From assembly GCF_030053155.1 (NCBI RefSeq), contig NZ_CP125640.1:4252001-4316000 (forward strand): a stretch of 64,000 bases of DNA. Direction: 5' to 3'. This DNA is from Rhizobium sp. BT03. GTDB lineage: Bacteria; Pseudomonadota; Alphaproteobacteria; Rhizobiales; Rhizobiaceae. Both the position numbers and the translations under genes were made by a program. A model generated the notes under the pieces. That model searched no databases, was not told the origin of the DNA, and was given only the letters and a program-made list of their open reading frames with translations. This document shows, in pieces, positions 52,161 through 60,731 of this stretch (the first letter of the stretch is position 1; every line of letters starts with the position of its first letter).

Positions 52161-53582
52161 ATGGCCGAGATGATGGACGACGGCCCGGCGGGTAAAATGA
52201 CGGAGAGACATGCGGACGAGGGGCATCACCACGGCGTCTCCTTCGGCGAGGCCCTCAAGGTGTGGCTGCGCGTCGCCGCCTTGAGCTTCGGCGGCCCGGC
52301 CGGCCAGATCGCCGTCATGCACCGGATCGTCGTCGACGAAAAGCGATGGATCGGCGAGCACCGTTTCCTGCATGCGCTGAACTATTGCATGCTCCTTCCC
52401 GGCCCCGAAGCGCAGCAGCTCGCCATCTATATCGGCTGGCTGATGCACCGCACGCTGGGCGGTCTGGTCGCCGGGATATTGTTCGTACTGCCGGGTTTCC
52501 TGTCGATCCTCTGCCTCAGCTATATCTACGCAGCTTATGGCAGCGTCGGCATCGTCGCCGGTTTGTTTTTCGGGCTGAAGGCGGCAGTGCTTGCCGTCGT
52601 CGTGCAGGCCGTTATCCGCATCGGCAGCCGCGCGCTCAGAAATAATATGATGCTTGCCATCGCGGCTGCGGCCTTCGTCGCCATCTTCTTCTTCCATGCG
52701 CCTTTCCCGCTGATTGTGCTTGCCGCTGCCATTGCCGGCTTCCTCGGCGGCAGGTTCGGGTTGGCGGCCTTTCAAACCGGCGGCGGACACAAGGCCGGAA
52801 GCGGTTCGGTGCTGTCGGATGCCGAGTCTGCGCTCGGGGAAGGCATCCCTGATCATGCGCGCCCCAATCTCGGTTGGTCGCTGCGCACATCGGCAGTGCT
52901 GCTGGCGCTCTGGCTCGTGCCCGTCGCCGTCCTCTATGCAGCTTTCGGCGCACACGACGTTTTCACCGAGATCGGTCTGTTCTTCAGCAAGATGGCGGTC
53001 GTCACCTTCGGCGGTGCCTATGCTGCGCTCGCCTATGTCGCGCAGGAGGCCGTACAGCGGTTCGGCTGGCTGAGGCCCGGCGAGATGCTCGATGGTCTGG
53101 GGATGGCCGAGACGACGCCGGGGCCGCTGATCATGGTCCTGCAGTTCGTCGGCTTCATGGCCGCCTACCGCAATCCCGGATCGCTCGATCCGATGCTCGC
53201 CGCCACGCTTGCCGCGATCCTGACGACCTGGGTAACCTTCGTGCCCTGTTTCCTCTGGATCTTTCTCGGCGCGCCCTTCATCGAAAAACTGCGCGGCAAT
53301 GTGGCGCTCGCTGGCGCGATGTCGGCGATTACGGCGGCGGTTGTCGGGGTCATTCTCAACCTTGCCATCTGGTTTGGCCTGCACACGCTGTTTGCCGAAG
53401 TCGCGACCGTCAGCCTTGGCGGCTTGCGGCTTGATATCCCCCTGCTGCAATCGGCCGTGCCGGCGGCAATGGCGCTGTCTGCCGCTGCCGCCATCGCGAT
53501 CTTCCGGTTCAAGACGTCGGTCATCACGACGTTGCTTGCCTGTGCGGCTGCGGGGATGTTCTGGACGCTGGCGGTAGGCTAG
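52161..53582 (+). CDS. chrA: Chromate efflux transporter ChrA
   Basis: The 473-residue protein is a full-length two-domain CHR transporter: N-half VAALSFGGPAGQIAVMHRIV with LLPGPEAQQLAIYIGWLM, C-half GAYAALAYVAQEAVQRFGWL and AETTPGPLIMVLQFVGFMAA. Both FGGP/G-A-Y and PGP motifs are present, each with about five to six helices around them. It exports chromate or sulfate-like anions across the inner membrane. It starts one base after chrB. The basic/acidic N-terminal tail (HADEGHHHG) is histidine-rich. Confidence 0.92.
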   Translation: MAEMMDDGPAGKMTERHADEGHHHGVSFGEALKVWLRVAALSFGGPAGQIAVMHRIVVDEKRWIGEHRFLHALNYCMLLPGPEAQQLAIYIGWLMHRTLGGLVAGILFVLPGFLSILCLSYIYAAYGSVGIVAGLFFGLKAAVLAVVVQAVIRIGSRALRNNMMLAIAAAAFVAIFFFHAPFPLIVLAAAIAGFLGGRFGLAAFQTGGGHKAGSGSVLSDAESALGEGIPDHARPNLGWSLRTSAVLLALWLVPVAVLYAAFGAHDVFTEIGLFFSKMAVVTFGGAYAALAYVAQEAVQRFGWLRPGEMLDGLGMAETTPGPLIMVLQFVGFMAAYRNPGSLDPMLAATLAAILTTWVTFVPCFLWIFLGAPFIEKLRGNVALAGAMSAITAAVVGVILNLAIWFGLHTLFAEVATVSLGGLRLDIPLLQSAVPAAMALSAAAAIAIFRFKTSVITTLLACAAAGMFWTLAVG

Positions 53583-53596
53583 AGATCTTTATTTTA

Positions 53597-53672
53597 TGCA
53601 TGTCGTTGCGGCAAAGGCGCTTCGCGCTTTGCCTGGCAAAAGCGCTGCACACTTTTGCGCGACATGCTTTAG
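53597..53672. repeat. Rhizobial palindromic repeat
   Basis: ATGCATGTCGTTGCGGCAAA and CACACTTTTGCGCGACATGC are inverted arms of a common rhizobial intergenic element, lying between convergent genes. Inner arms CGCTTCGCGCTTTGCC add further structure. Confidence 0.65.
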
Positions 53673-55000
53673 GCTTCCGCCCCGTCCGCGGGGATGCGCG
53701 TCGCCAGCATCTTGTCGATGCGCATGCCGTCCATATCGAGCACTTCGAAGCGCCAGTTGTCGAACACGAAGGTTTCGCCGGCTTCGGGGATGTGCTGGAG
53801 CTGGTGCAGCGCGAAGCCGGCAAGCGTATGGAAATCGGCATCCGGACGATCGCGCAGCCCCAGCCGTTCGAAGGCGTCGAAGGCCGGCATCATCGCGTCG
53901 ATCAGCAGCGACCCATCCTCGCGGACGATGATATCGGGCTCCTCGTCGGATCCCGGCAGGTCGCCGGCGATGGCTTCGAGCAGGTCGGTCTGGGTGACGA
54001 TACCCTCAAGGCTGCCATATTCGTCGATGACGATGGCGAGCCGGACAGGTGAGGCCTTGAAACTGTCGAGCACGCGGACGACCGAGGTGCCCTCGTGCAG
54101 CACCAGCGGCTGCTTGATCACCTCCATCGGCCGGACCTTGCCGCCGTCGAGAACCTGGTCGAGAAGATCCTTCTTCAGCACCATGCCGATCGGTTCGTCG
54201 ATCGAGCCGCGGGCGACCAGCAATTGTTCGTGGCTGCATTCGCGGATGGTCTTCAGGATCTCGGCCTCGCTGTCGTCAGCGTCGAACCATTCGATATCGA
54301 GACGCGGGGTCATGATGTCGGAGATCGGCCTGTCGCCGATGTTGAAGACCCGCTCGACGAGTTGCTGCTGCACCTGGTTGAGAAGACCGGCCTCCTGGCT
54401 CTCGGCGACCAGCAGCTTCAGCTCCTGCGGCGAATGGAACGACGATTCCCCCGTCCCGGCGCGAAGGCCGACGGCCTTGAGCACAAGATTGCCCATGCCG
54501 TTCAGGGTGAAGATCGCCGGCTTGAACAGCACCAGGAAGAGCCCGAGCGGACGCACCACGGCAAGCGAAGTGGCTTCGCTGCGCTGAAGCGCCAGGCTTT
54601 TCGGCGCCAGCTCGCCGAGCACGATGTGCAGCGCCGTGATGATGACGAAGGCAATGACGATGGCAACGGTATGCGCGCCGGTTGCCGCCCATTGCCCGGG
54701 CAGCCAGGACAGCAGAGGCTCGATCAGGTGGGCAAGCGCCGGTTCGCCGACCCAGCCGAGCGCCAGCGACGAGATGGTGATGCCGAGCTGGGTGGCTGCA
54801 AGGTTGGCGTCGAGATTGTCGACAGCGCGCTGGAGGGCGGAGGCATTCATGCGGCCTGCCGCGGCAAGCTCTGTCACACGGCTGCGCCTGACCGACACCA
54901 GCGCAAATTCGGCGGCAACGAAGAAGCCGTTGGCGGCGACGAGAAGGAGCACGGCTAGTATCCCGACATAGTCGAAGACCCCGCCCGCGGATTCGGACAT
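53669..55000 (-). CDS. CNNM/CorC-family membrane protein with CBS domains
   Basis: The 443-residue protein has an N-terminal DUF21/CNNM membrane domain (FDYVGILAVLLLVAANGFFV, then VSVRRSRVTELAAAGR and IITALHIVLGELAPKSLAL), a pair of CBS domains (about residues 215-335, ISDIMTPRLDIEWFDADDSE and DEYGSLEGIVTQTDLLEAI), and a C-terminal CorC/HlyC transporter-associated domain (about 355-440). This family includes Mg2+/Co2+ efflux-linked proteins (YfjD/PaeA, YtfL). Ion specificity here is unknown. The start at 55000 follows GGTAGGGA. Confidence 0.88.
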   Translation of the reverse strand: MSESAGGVFDYVGILAVLLLVAANGFFVAAEFALVSVRRSRVTELAAAGRMNASALQRAVDNLDANLAATQLGITISSLALGWVGEPALAHLIEPLLSWLPGQWAATGAHTVAIVIAFVIITALHIVLGELAPKSLALQRSEATSLAVVRPLGLFLVLFKPAIFTLNGMGNLVLKAVGLRAGTGESSFHSPQELKLLVAESQEAGLLNQVQQQLVERVFNIGDRPISDIMTPRLDIEWFDADDSEAEILKTIRECSHEQLLVARGSIDEPIGMVLKKDLLDQVLDGGKVRPMEVIKQPLVLHEGTSVVRVLDSFKASPVRLAIVIDEYGSLEGIVTQTDLLEAIAGDLPGSDEEPDIIVREDGSLLIDAMMPAFDAFERLGLRDRPDADFHTLAGFALHQLQHIPEAGETFVFDNWRFEVLDMDGMRIDKMLATRIPADGAEA

Positions 55001-55124
55001 GTTTTCCCTACCTCTGAATTGCTGCTGGTCCGAAACTACACGCTCGCACACAGGTAGCAAGGCGCGGCGCCATTCTTCCCGTCGTGCGGCGATGCTGGCC
55101 CACCGCGTCAGATGCGCTTCGCGT

Positions 55125-55508
55125 TTATCTCTTCGGTGCTTCAAAGAGTTCGATGGGGTTTCCGGCCGGGTCCTCGAGCAGGATCTGCTTACCGCCGATG
55201 CCCTGCACGATCTCGTTGCGAAAACGCGCGCCCGCCTGGCGCAGCGTGGCGACTTCCGCCTCCAAGTCCGCGACTTCGATCTGGATGCGATTCCATCCGC
55301 CGGGTTCAGGTTTCCGCCCGTCGGGCGTTGCCTGGGACGCGCCGCCCGGACCGGTCGTGCCGCTGACGAGCAAACGAAAACCATCTCTTGTGAGGATGGC
55401 AAAGGTGGGGGCGGGATGAAGAGCGACCGAGAAGCCAAGGCGCTTCGTGTAGAATTCCAGGGCGGCGTCGACGTCGTCGACGATGTAGCGCATGCTGATG
55501 CCGGGCAT
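55125..55508 (-). CDS. VOC-family (glyoxalase-like) protein
   Basis: The 127-residue protein is a vicinal-oxygen-chelate fold: MRYIVDDVDAALEFYTKRLG, then LHPAPTFAILTRDGFRLLVS, NRIQIEVADLEAEVATLRQA and KQILLEDPAGNPIELFEAPK (metal-ligand Glu near the end). The GGAGGA upstream supports the start at 55508. Members act as glyoxalases, dioxygenases or antibiotic-resistance proteins; the substrate is not readable. Confidence 0.87.
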   Translation of the reverse strand: MPGISMRYIVDDVDAALEFYTKRLGFSVALHPAPTFAILTRDGFRLLVSGTTGPGGASQATPDGRKPEPGGWNRIQIEVADLEAEVATLRQAGARFRNEIVQGIGGKQILLEDPAGNPIELFEAPKR

Positions 55509-55577
55509 GGTTTCCTCCATCATCTGTTGTATCGAGCGATCCCGCACAACGATCCGACAGTGCAGGACGCTCCGTAA

Positions 55578-55636
55578 ATTGAATCTGCGCCCAATCCTTG
55601 CGAAAATCGAATCTGATCTTCTGGGGCGCTTATGCC
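55578..55636. repeat. Rhizobial intergenic palindrome, third copy
   Basis: GAATCTGCGC, AATCCTTGCGAAAATCG, ATCTGATCTTCTGG and TTATGCC match 48523-48579. It lies upstream of the VOC gene and the RcnB-like gene. Confidence 0.65.
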
Positions 55637-55799
55637 GATCGCGGTTTCTGTTCCTCGTGAAGGTGCGTAAGTCTAACCTGAAATATAAGACTTACGCCTC
55701 AGGCATCGGATTCCATTACGAAAGTTTAATTTAAATTTCAGTTTCTGTTCATCTTTTCGGGCCTAATTTTCTCCCGCGCCGAACATCAAGGAACCCCAG

Positions 55800-56126
55800 A
55801 TGAAAAAGATTTTTGCAGCTCTCCTTTCCGCTTCCTTCCTTCTCTCCCCGATGGTTGTCTCCCAAGCCAGCGCCGATGATTATCGCCGTCCGCCTGTCGT
55901 CGTGCAGAAGAAGGTGATCGTCGAGAAAACGGTCGTTCGGCCGCATTGGAAGAAGGGATACCGCGTCAATGCCAGCGAGCGCCGCCGGTTTCACGACGTC
56001 AACGACTACCGCCGCTACCGGCTGGCGCCACCGCCGCGCGGCTATCGCTGGGTCCGCGCCGACAACGACTACCTCCTGATCGGCGTCACCAGCGGTGTGA
56101 TCTCCAGCATTATTGCTGGTCGCTGA
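55800..56126 (+). CDS. RcnB-family periplasmic protein
   Basis: The 108-residue protein has a signal peptide (MKKIFAALLSASFLLSPMVV, cleavage near ASA at residue 25), a charged stretch (VVVQKKVIVEKTVVRPHWKK), and the RcnB end YRLAPPPRGYRWVRADNDYL. RcnB proteins in E. coli help control periplasmic nickel/cobalt; the many rhizobial homologues have unknown metals. The ATG lies right after AGGAACCCCAG. The neighbouring genes are not metal-related. Confidence 0.85.
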   Translation: MKKIFAALLSASFLLSPMVVSQASADDYRRPPVVVQKKVIVEKTVVRPHWKKGYRVNASERRRFHDVNDYRRYRLAPPPRGYRWVRADNDYLLIGVTSGVISSIIAGR

Positions 56127-56210
56127 TGGGTAGATATAAGGGCGGCTTGGGCCGTCCTCCTTCGGCTGCGGGAGAAGAATGACACCGCTTCTCCAAACTC
56201 CTCATTCCTG

Positions 56211-56363
56211 TCCTCGGGCTTTGACCCGAGGGATGTCACAGGAATCCAGCCACGGCGCGTCCGCGCCGTGAATGACTCCTACCAAGAATGAAGTCTCCCG
56301 CGCCCAAGGACTTGGGCGCGCTGGATCCCTGTGACATCCCTCGGGTCAAGCCCGAGGAAGGGA
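56211..56363. repeat. Mosaic repeat copy 2 within a long inverted repeat
   Basis: The outer arms CCTCGGGCTTTGACCCGAGG (56211-) plus GATGTCACAGG, and GATCCCTGTGACATC plus CCTCGGGTCAAGCCCGAGG (to 56363), are inverted copies of about 40 bases. Between them are the modules GGCGCGTCCGCGCC with GTGAATGACTCCT and GCGCCCAAGGACTTGGGCGC, the same modules as at 4050-4177, but here in the reverse order. Confidence 0.8.
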
Positions 56364-56389
56364 TGAGGGTGGGTGAGGTGACGTCTGCG

Positions 56390-56557
56390 CTAAATCTTCC
56401 GGCGCATAGCGGCGATGATGCCACGCAACCCCTTCGGTCTTCGGGCATCAACCTCATCATCCCCCTCATGCGTCGACGGATGCAGCCCGTCGATCGGGGG
56501 CAACGGAGCACATTCCTCGCAGATGCAACGGTAGCGTTTGATCGCCGTCGCCTTCAT
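56390..56557 (-). CDS. 55-residue Cys-containing protein, coupled to the COG0523 GTPase
   Basis: A short ORF starts at 56557 with its ATG overlapping the GTPase stop codon (ATGA), so the two are translationally coupled. The 55-residue product begins [20 protein letters not shown], with C-x-C-x-x-C, then a central acidic part and a basic end ([13 protein letters not shown]). There are no transmembrane or signal segments. The cysteine cluster could bind zinc, which suits the operon. No named family was recognised. It is likely a real gene because of the exact overlap and start, but that needs comparative support. Confidence 0.6.
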   Translation of the reverse strand: MKATAIKRYRCICEECAPLPPIDGLHPSTHEGDDEVDARRPKGLRGIIAAMRRKI

Positions 56558-57759
56558 GCCGCCTGCCTGTTCCAGCTGGCGAAGGGGTCGGGCAGGTTGC
56601 GCCAGCGGTCGGGCGTGAAGGCTTCGGTTTCGACGAGACAGGCGTCGAGTTCTCTCCTGATCCAGGCCTCGTCCATCGGGTCGGCGCCGATGAAGACGAT
56701 TTCCTGGCGGCGGTCGCCCCAGACGGGGTCGAGATAGGGGCCGATGGCGCTGAGGAAACCCGGTTCTTCCGGCCATTGTTCGCGCGGCACCGCCGCCCAC
56801 CAGAGGCCCATCTTGCCGGTGCGCACGAGCGCGCCCGCCTGGCTGATTTCGCCGACATGGTGCGGGCGCGTCGCCAGCCAGAAGAAGCCTTTGGCGCGCA
56901 CCACGCCCGGCCATGTCCTGTCGAGAAAGGCCTGCAATTTTGCCGGATGGAAAGGCCGCTTCTCGCGATAGACGAAGGAGCGGATGCCGTATTCCTCGGT
57001 CTCCGGCACATGGTCCTTGAAGCCGTGCAGCTCCTTGTACCAGAGCGGATGGGTCTCGGCCTTGTCGATATCGAAGCGGCCGGTGCCGAGCACTTCCTTC
57101 AGTGATACCTTGCCGAAGTCCGCCTCGATCAGCTGCGCATCGGGGTTGAGGCCGGTGATGATTTTCCGTGCGGCGTCGCGTTCCGCCTCGCTTGCCGTGC
57201 CGATCTTGTTCAGCACCACGACATCGGCGAATTCGATCTGTTCGACAAGCAGGTCGATGATAGTCCGGTTGTCGCCGTCATCAGCCGTTTCTCCGCGGTC
57301 GGCGAGGAAATCGGCGGAGGCATAATCGGCGAGCAGATTGGCGGTGTCGACGACGGTCACCATCGTATCCAGCCTTGCGACGTCGGAAAGGCTTTCTCCG
57401 TTCTCGTCGCGGAATTCGAAGGTGGTGGCGACGGGCAGGGGCTCGGCGATGCCAGTGGATTCGATCAGCAGGTAATCGAAGCGGCTTTGGGTCGCCAGAT
57501 CGCGCACCTCCTTCAGGAGGTCGTCGCGCAGCGTGCAGCAGATGCAGCCATTGGTCATTTCGACCAGTTGCTCCTCGGTGCGTGAGAGATTGGCGCCGCC
57601 ATCGCGCACGAGGGCGGCGTCGATATTCACCTCGCTCATATCGTTGACGATGACGGCGACGCGCATGCCGTCGCGATTGGCGAGAACGTGATTCAGCAGC
57701 GTCGTCTTGCCGGCGCCGAGAAAGCCGGAGAGCACCGTGACCGGAAGTCTGTTGTCCAT
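56554..57759 (-). CDS. COG0523 GTPase, zinc-metallochaperone (ZigA-type) subgroup
   Basis: The 401-residue protein has P-loop [20 protein letters not shown] (about residues 10-29), the metal-binding CxCC motif in [16 protein letters not shown] (about 73-76), and GTPase motifs [10 protein letters not shown] and VVLNKIGTA, then a CobW C-terminal domain ([20 protein letters not shown]). This is the family of zinc-related metallochaperone GTPases. The inverted repeat upstream at 57774-57791 matches those near znuA, so the gene is probably Zur-regulated and induced by zinc shortage. Confidence 0.9.
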   Translation of the reverse strand: MDNRLPVTVLSGFLGAGKTTLLNHVLANRDGMRVAVIVNDMSEVNIDAALVRDGGANLSRTEEQLVEMTNGCICCTLRDDLLKEVRDLATQSRFDYLLIESTGIAEPLPVATTFEFRDENGESLSDVARLDTMVTVVDTANLLADYASADFLADRGETADDGDNRTIIDLLVEQIEFADVVVLNKIGTASEAERDAARKIITGLNPDAQLIEADFGKVSLKEVLGTGRFDIDKAETHPLWYKELHGFKDHVPETEEYGIRSFVYREKRPFHPAKLQAFLDRTWPGVVRAKGFFWLATRPHHVGEISQAGALVRTGKMGLWWAAVPREQWPEEPGFLSAIGPYLDPVWGDRRQEIVFIGADPMDEAWIRRELDACLVETEAFTPDRWRNLPDPFASWNRQAA

Positions 57760-57773
57760 GAAACCTCACATAT

Positions 57774-57791
57774 TAATGTTATATCATTACA
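57774..57791. promoter_or_regulatory. Candidate Zur box upstream of the COG0523 GTPase gene
   Basis: TAATGTTATATCATTACA is an AT-rich imperfect dyad ending 15 bases before the GTPase start. Its ATGTTATATCATTACAT core matches 15 of 17 bases with the site at 58955-58971 near znuA, linking both genes to one regulator, most likely Zur. Confidence 0.7.
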
Positions 57792-57803
57792 TAGATGGCG
57801 CCG

Positions 57804-57830
57804 AAAAAAGGCGGAACGGGGTCATCCGCC
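57804..57830 (-). terminator. Intrinsic terminator of znuA
   Basis: On the minus strand the arms GGCGGA / TCCGCC form a stem with a nine-base loop, followed by six T residues. It lies 40 bases after the znuA stop. Confidence 0.8.
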
Positions 57831-57869
57831 TCTTTCCGCCTCAGCTCTCCCCGGAGTGCCGCATGACAA

Positions 57870-58931
57870 TCATGCGCTGGAGAGGCAATCCTTCATGCTC
57901 TCGGTGATGCCGCGCATGAGGGTGAAGTAGAGATCGGGGCCGGCCTTCAGCGTCGCCGCTTCGGGGTCGAGCACGCCGGACCTTGCGTTGGTGCCCTCGG
58001 TGACGACATTGACGAGGCGCGGCTCGAATTGCGGTTCGGCAAAGACGCAGGTGGCGCCGAGTTCGCCGACCTTGCGGTGGATTTCCGAAACGCGCTCGGC
58101 GCCGGGAATGGTTTCCGGGCTGACGGTGATCGAACCGGCGACGCGGATGCCGTAGCGGTGCTCGAAATACTGGTAGGCGTCGTGGAAGACGATAAAGGGC
58201 TTGTTCTTGACGGGAGCGACGGTGGCGGCGATCTCCTTGTCCAGCGCCGTCAGCTTGTCGTCCAGCGCCTTGGCATTGGCCTGGTAGGTCAGCGCATTGG
58301 CGGGATCGGCGGCGACGAGCGTCGTGGTGATCATGGCGGCCATCGCCTTGGCATTCATCGGGTCGAGCCAGAGATGCGTGTCGAAGGCGCCATGCCCGTG
58401 TTCATGTTCCTCATGATCATCGTGATGGGCGTGCGCTTCCTCATGTCCGGCGCCGGCGGCTTCATGGTCGTGATCGTCGGCGGCAGCGGCTTCATGGTCG
58501 CCGTCATCATGCGGCTCGAAGGCGCCGCCTTCGCGGAAGGGCAGCTTGACGAGGCCGGGGGCATTGTCGAGCTCGGCGATGCTGGCCTTCGAGCCCAGCG
58601 CCTCAAGCGGCTTTTCCAGGAAAGCCTCGAGGCCGGGGCCGGTCCAGAAGATTACCTTGGCTTCCTGCAGCGCGCGCGCATTCGACGGCTTCAGGCTGTA
58701 GGTATGCGGGGAGGCGGCGCCATCGACGATCAGCTCCGGTTCGCCCACACCCTGCATGATCGCCGCAACCAGCGAATGGATCGGCTTGATCGAGGTGACG
58801 ACGACGGGCGCGTCGGCCGCCCGCATGGTGCCGGCAAACAGCAAGGCCGGGACCGCCAGCGCCGGGAGAGCGAGGGCGGCCGGAATTCTAAAGGCCAAGG
58901 TCTTCAGGGCTGGGCCCAGGGCGCGTTTCAT
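57870..58931 (-). CDS. znuA: Zinc ABC transporter substrate-binding protein ZnuA
   Basis: The 353-residue cluster-9 binding protein has a signal-anchor start, VTSIKPIHSLVAAIMQGVGE, ASPHTYSLKPSNARALQEAK (first His ligand), a His/Asp/Glu-rich loop (about residues 145-185, GHEEAHAHHDDHEEHEHGHG), DTHLWLDPMNAKAMAAMITT (second His), and FHDAYQYFEHRYGI (third His). It captures Zn2+ in the periplasm. The His-rich loop is the mark of zinc rather than manganese. Divergent from znuC with about 100 bases and two Zur-like sites between. A terminator follows. Confidence 0.95.
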   Translation of the reverse strand: MKRALGPALKTLAFRIPAALALPALAVPALLFAGTMRAADAPVVVTSIKPIHSLVAAIMQGVGEPELIVDGAASPHTYSLKPSNARALQEAKVIFWTGPGLEAFLEKPLEALGSKASIAELDNAPGLVKLPFREGGAFEPHDDGDHEAAAADDHDHEAAGAGHEEAHAHHDDHEEHEHGHGAFDTHLWLDPMNAKAMAAMITTTLVAADPANALTYQANAKALDDKLTALDKEIAATVAPVKNKPFIVFHDAYQYFEHRYGIRVAGSITVSPETIPGAERVSEIHRKVGELGATCVFAEPQFEPRLVNVVTEGTNARSGVLDPEAATLKAGPDLYFTLMRGITESMKDCLSSA

Positions 58932-58953
58932 CGGATGCTCCGCTTGAATTGCA

Positions 58954-58972
58954 GATGTTATGTTATTACATC
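58954..58972. promoter_or_regulatory. Candidate Zur box A in the znuA-znuC intergenic region
   Basis: GATGTTATGTTATTACATC is an imperfect AT-rich inverted repeat, 15 of 17 core bases identical with the site near the COG0523 gene. Placed to control both divergent zinc transcripts. Confidence 0.7.
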
Positions 58973-58977
58973 AATTG

Positions 58978-58992
58978 CGTTATGCTATAACG
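58978..58992. promoter_or_regulatory. Candidate Zur box B
   Basis: CGTTATGCTATAACG has perfect six-base arms around three bases and shares the GTTAT-n3-ATAAC pattern. It lies between box A and znuC, 40 bases before its ATG. Confidence 0.6.
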
Positions 58993-59032
58993 TGTGCAAT
59001 AGCAGGATACAACAGCGCTGTCGGAAAATTTG

Positions 59033-59923
59033 ATGCTCTCTCCCGCAAATACGAAGGGCGAACCGCTGGTTTCGCTTGAGAATGTCGGCGTTCTGCGCAA
59101 CGGCCGCTGGCTGGTGCGCGGCGTCGAATTTTCCGTCTCGCGCGGCGAGATCGTCACGCTGATCGGGCCGAACGGCTCCGGCAAGTCGACGAGCGCCAAG
59201 GCGGCGATCGGCGTGCTGAAGCCGAATGAGGGCAGGGTGGAGCGTCTGGCCGGCCTGAAGGTCGGCTATGTCCCGCAGAAGCTTGCGATCGACTGGACGC
59301 TGCCGCTTTCGGTGCGCCGGCTGATGACGCTGACCGGCCCCCTGCCAGAACGCGACATGCGTGCCGCGCTCGAAGCCGCCGGCATCGACCATATGCTCGA
59401 TGCCGAGGTGCAGCATCTCTCCGGGGGCGAATTCCAGCGGGCGCTGATGGCGCGCGCCATTGCCCGCAAACCCGATCTGCTGGTGCTCGACGAGCCGGTA
59501 CAGGGCGTCGATTTCTCCGGCGAGATCGCGCTCTACGATCTGATCAAATCGATCCGCAATGCCAGCGGCTGCGGCATCCTGCTGATCTCGCACGATCTGC
59601 ATGTCGTCATGGCCGAGACCGACACGGTTATCTGCCTCAACGGCCATGTCTGCTGCCGCGGCACGCCCGAAGCCGTCAGCCGCAGCCCGGAATATGTGCG
59701 CCTGTTCGGCAGCCGGGCCGCGCAGACGCTCGCCGTCTACAGCCATCATCACGACCATACGCACCTGCCGGACGGGCGCGTGCAGCATGCCGACGGCACG
59801 GTGACGGATCATTGCTTCCCTGAGGACGGGCATCATGCGCATGACGGTCATGCTCATGACGATCAGCATGGACATGAGCACGCGCATGTCCATTCCCACA
59901 GTGCGGAGGGCCGCCATGCTTGA
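59033..59923 (+). CDS. znuC: Zinc ABC transporter ATPase ZnuC with His-rich tail
   Basis: The 296-residue ATPase has Walker A TLIGPNGSGKSTSAKAAIGV (about residue 42), signature HLSGGEFQRALMARA (about 138), Walker B LLVLDEPVQGVD and H-loop LLISHDLHVVMAETD. The last 50 residues are a histidine-rich tail (YSHHHDHTHLPDGRVQ, GHHAHDGHAHDDQHGH, EHAHVHSHS), which is common in ZnuC of zinc-limited alphaproteobacteria and may buffer zinc. Start is the ATG at 59033; the TTG at 59030 is not needed. It overlaps znuB by eight bases. Confidence 0.95.
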   Translation: MLSPANTKGEPLVSLENVGVLRNGRWLVRGVEFSVSRGEIVTLIGPNGSGKSTSAKAAIGVLKPNEGRVERLAGLKVGYVPQKLAIDWTLPLSVRRLMTLTGPLPERDMRAALEAAGIDHMLDAEVQHLSGGEFQRALMARAIARKPDLLVLDEPVQGVDFSGEIALYDLIKSIRNASGCGILLISHDLHVVMAETDTVICLNGHVCCRGTPEAVSRSPEYVRLFGSRAAQTLAVYSHHHDHTHLPDGRVQHADGTVTDHCFPEDGHHAHDGHAHDDQHGHEHAHVHSHSAEGRHA

Positions 59924-60731
59924 TGATTTCTTCGTGCGCGCCATCCTCGCCGGCGTCGGGCTGGCACTGACGACGGGGCCGCTCGGCTGCTTCATCATCT
60001 GGCGGCGTATGGCTTATTTCGGCGATACGATCGCCCATTCGGCGCTGCTCGGCGTCGCGCTGTCGCTGCTTTTCGAACTCAATCTGACGCTGGCCGTCTT
60101 TGCCGTCGCAGCCCTCGTATCGGTGCTGCTGCTCTTCCTGCAGAAGCGCCAGGCGCTGTCGGCCGATGCGCTGCTCGGCATCCTCTCGCATGCCACGCTG
60201 GCGATCGGCCTCGTCATGGTCGCCTTCATGAGCTGGGTGCGGATCGATCTCATCGCCTTCCTGTTCGGCGATATCCTTGCGGTTTCAACGACCGACATCG
60301 CGCTGATCTGGGGTGGAGGGCTCTTCGTGCTCGTGGCGATGGCCTGGCTCTGGCGGCCGCTGCTGGCGGCAACCGTCAATGCCGAGCTTGCCGAGGCCGA
60401 GGGGCTGAAGCCGGAGCGGGCGCGGCTGTTCTTCATGCTTTTGATGGCCGTCGTCATCGCCATCGCCATGAAGATCGTCGGCATCATGCTGATCACCTCG
60501 CTGCTGATCATTCCGGCGGCTGCGGCGCGGCGCTTTTCGGCGACGCCGGAGATGATGGCGGTGCTCGCCTCGGTCATCGGGGCAGCCGCCGTCGTCGGCG
60601 GGCTGTTCGGCTCGCTCACCTACGACACGCCCTCCGGTCCCTCGATCGTGGTCGCGGCGCTGATCCTCTTCATTCTCAGCCTGCTTCCCCTGAGACGGCA
60701 CCGCGCAGTCATGCAAGGACAAGGCTCATGA
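59916..60731 (+). CDS. znuB: Zinc ABC transporter permease ZnuB
   Basis: The 271-residue permease (start at 59916, GGAGGG five bases upstream) has about eight to nine helices with the cluster-9 pattern: LALTTGPLGCFIIWRRMAYF, GDTIAHSALLGVALSLLFEL, ALLGILSHATLAIGL and MKIVGIMLITSLLIIPAAAA. It forms the inner-membrane channel for Zn2+. It overlaps znuC at its start and zur at its end, so the three genes form one operon. Longer upstream ATG candidates fall within znuC and are not used. Confidence 0.95.
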   Translation: MLDDFFVRAILAGVGLALTTGPLGCFIIWRRMAYFGDTIAHSALLGVALSLLFELNLTLAVFAVAALVSVLLLFLQKRQALSADALLGILSHATLAIGLVMVAFMSWVRIDLIAFLFGDILAVSTTDIALIWGGGLFVLVAMAWLWRPLLAATVNAELAEAEGLKPERARLFFMLLMAVVIAIAMKIVGIMLITSLLIIPAAAARRFSATPEMMAVLASVIGAAAVVGGLFGSLTYDTPSGPSIVVAALILFILSLLPLRRHRAVMQGQGS

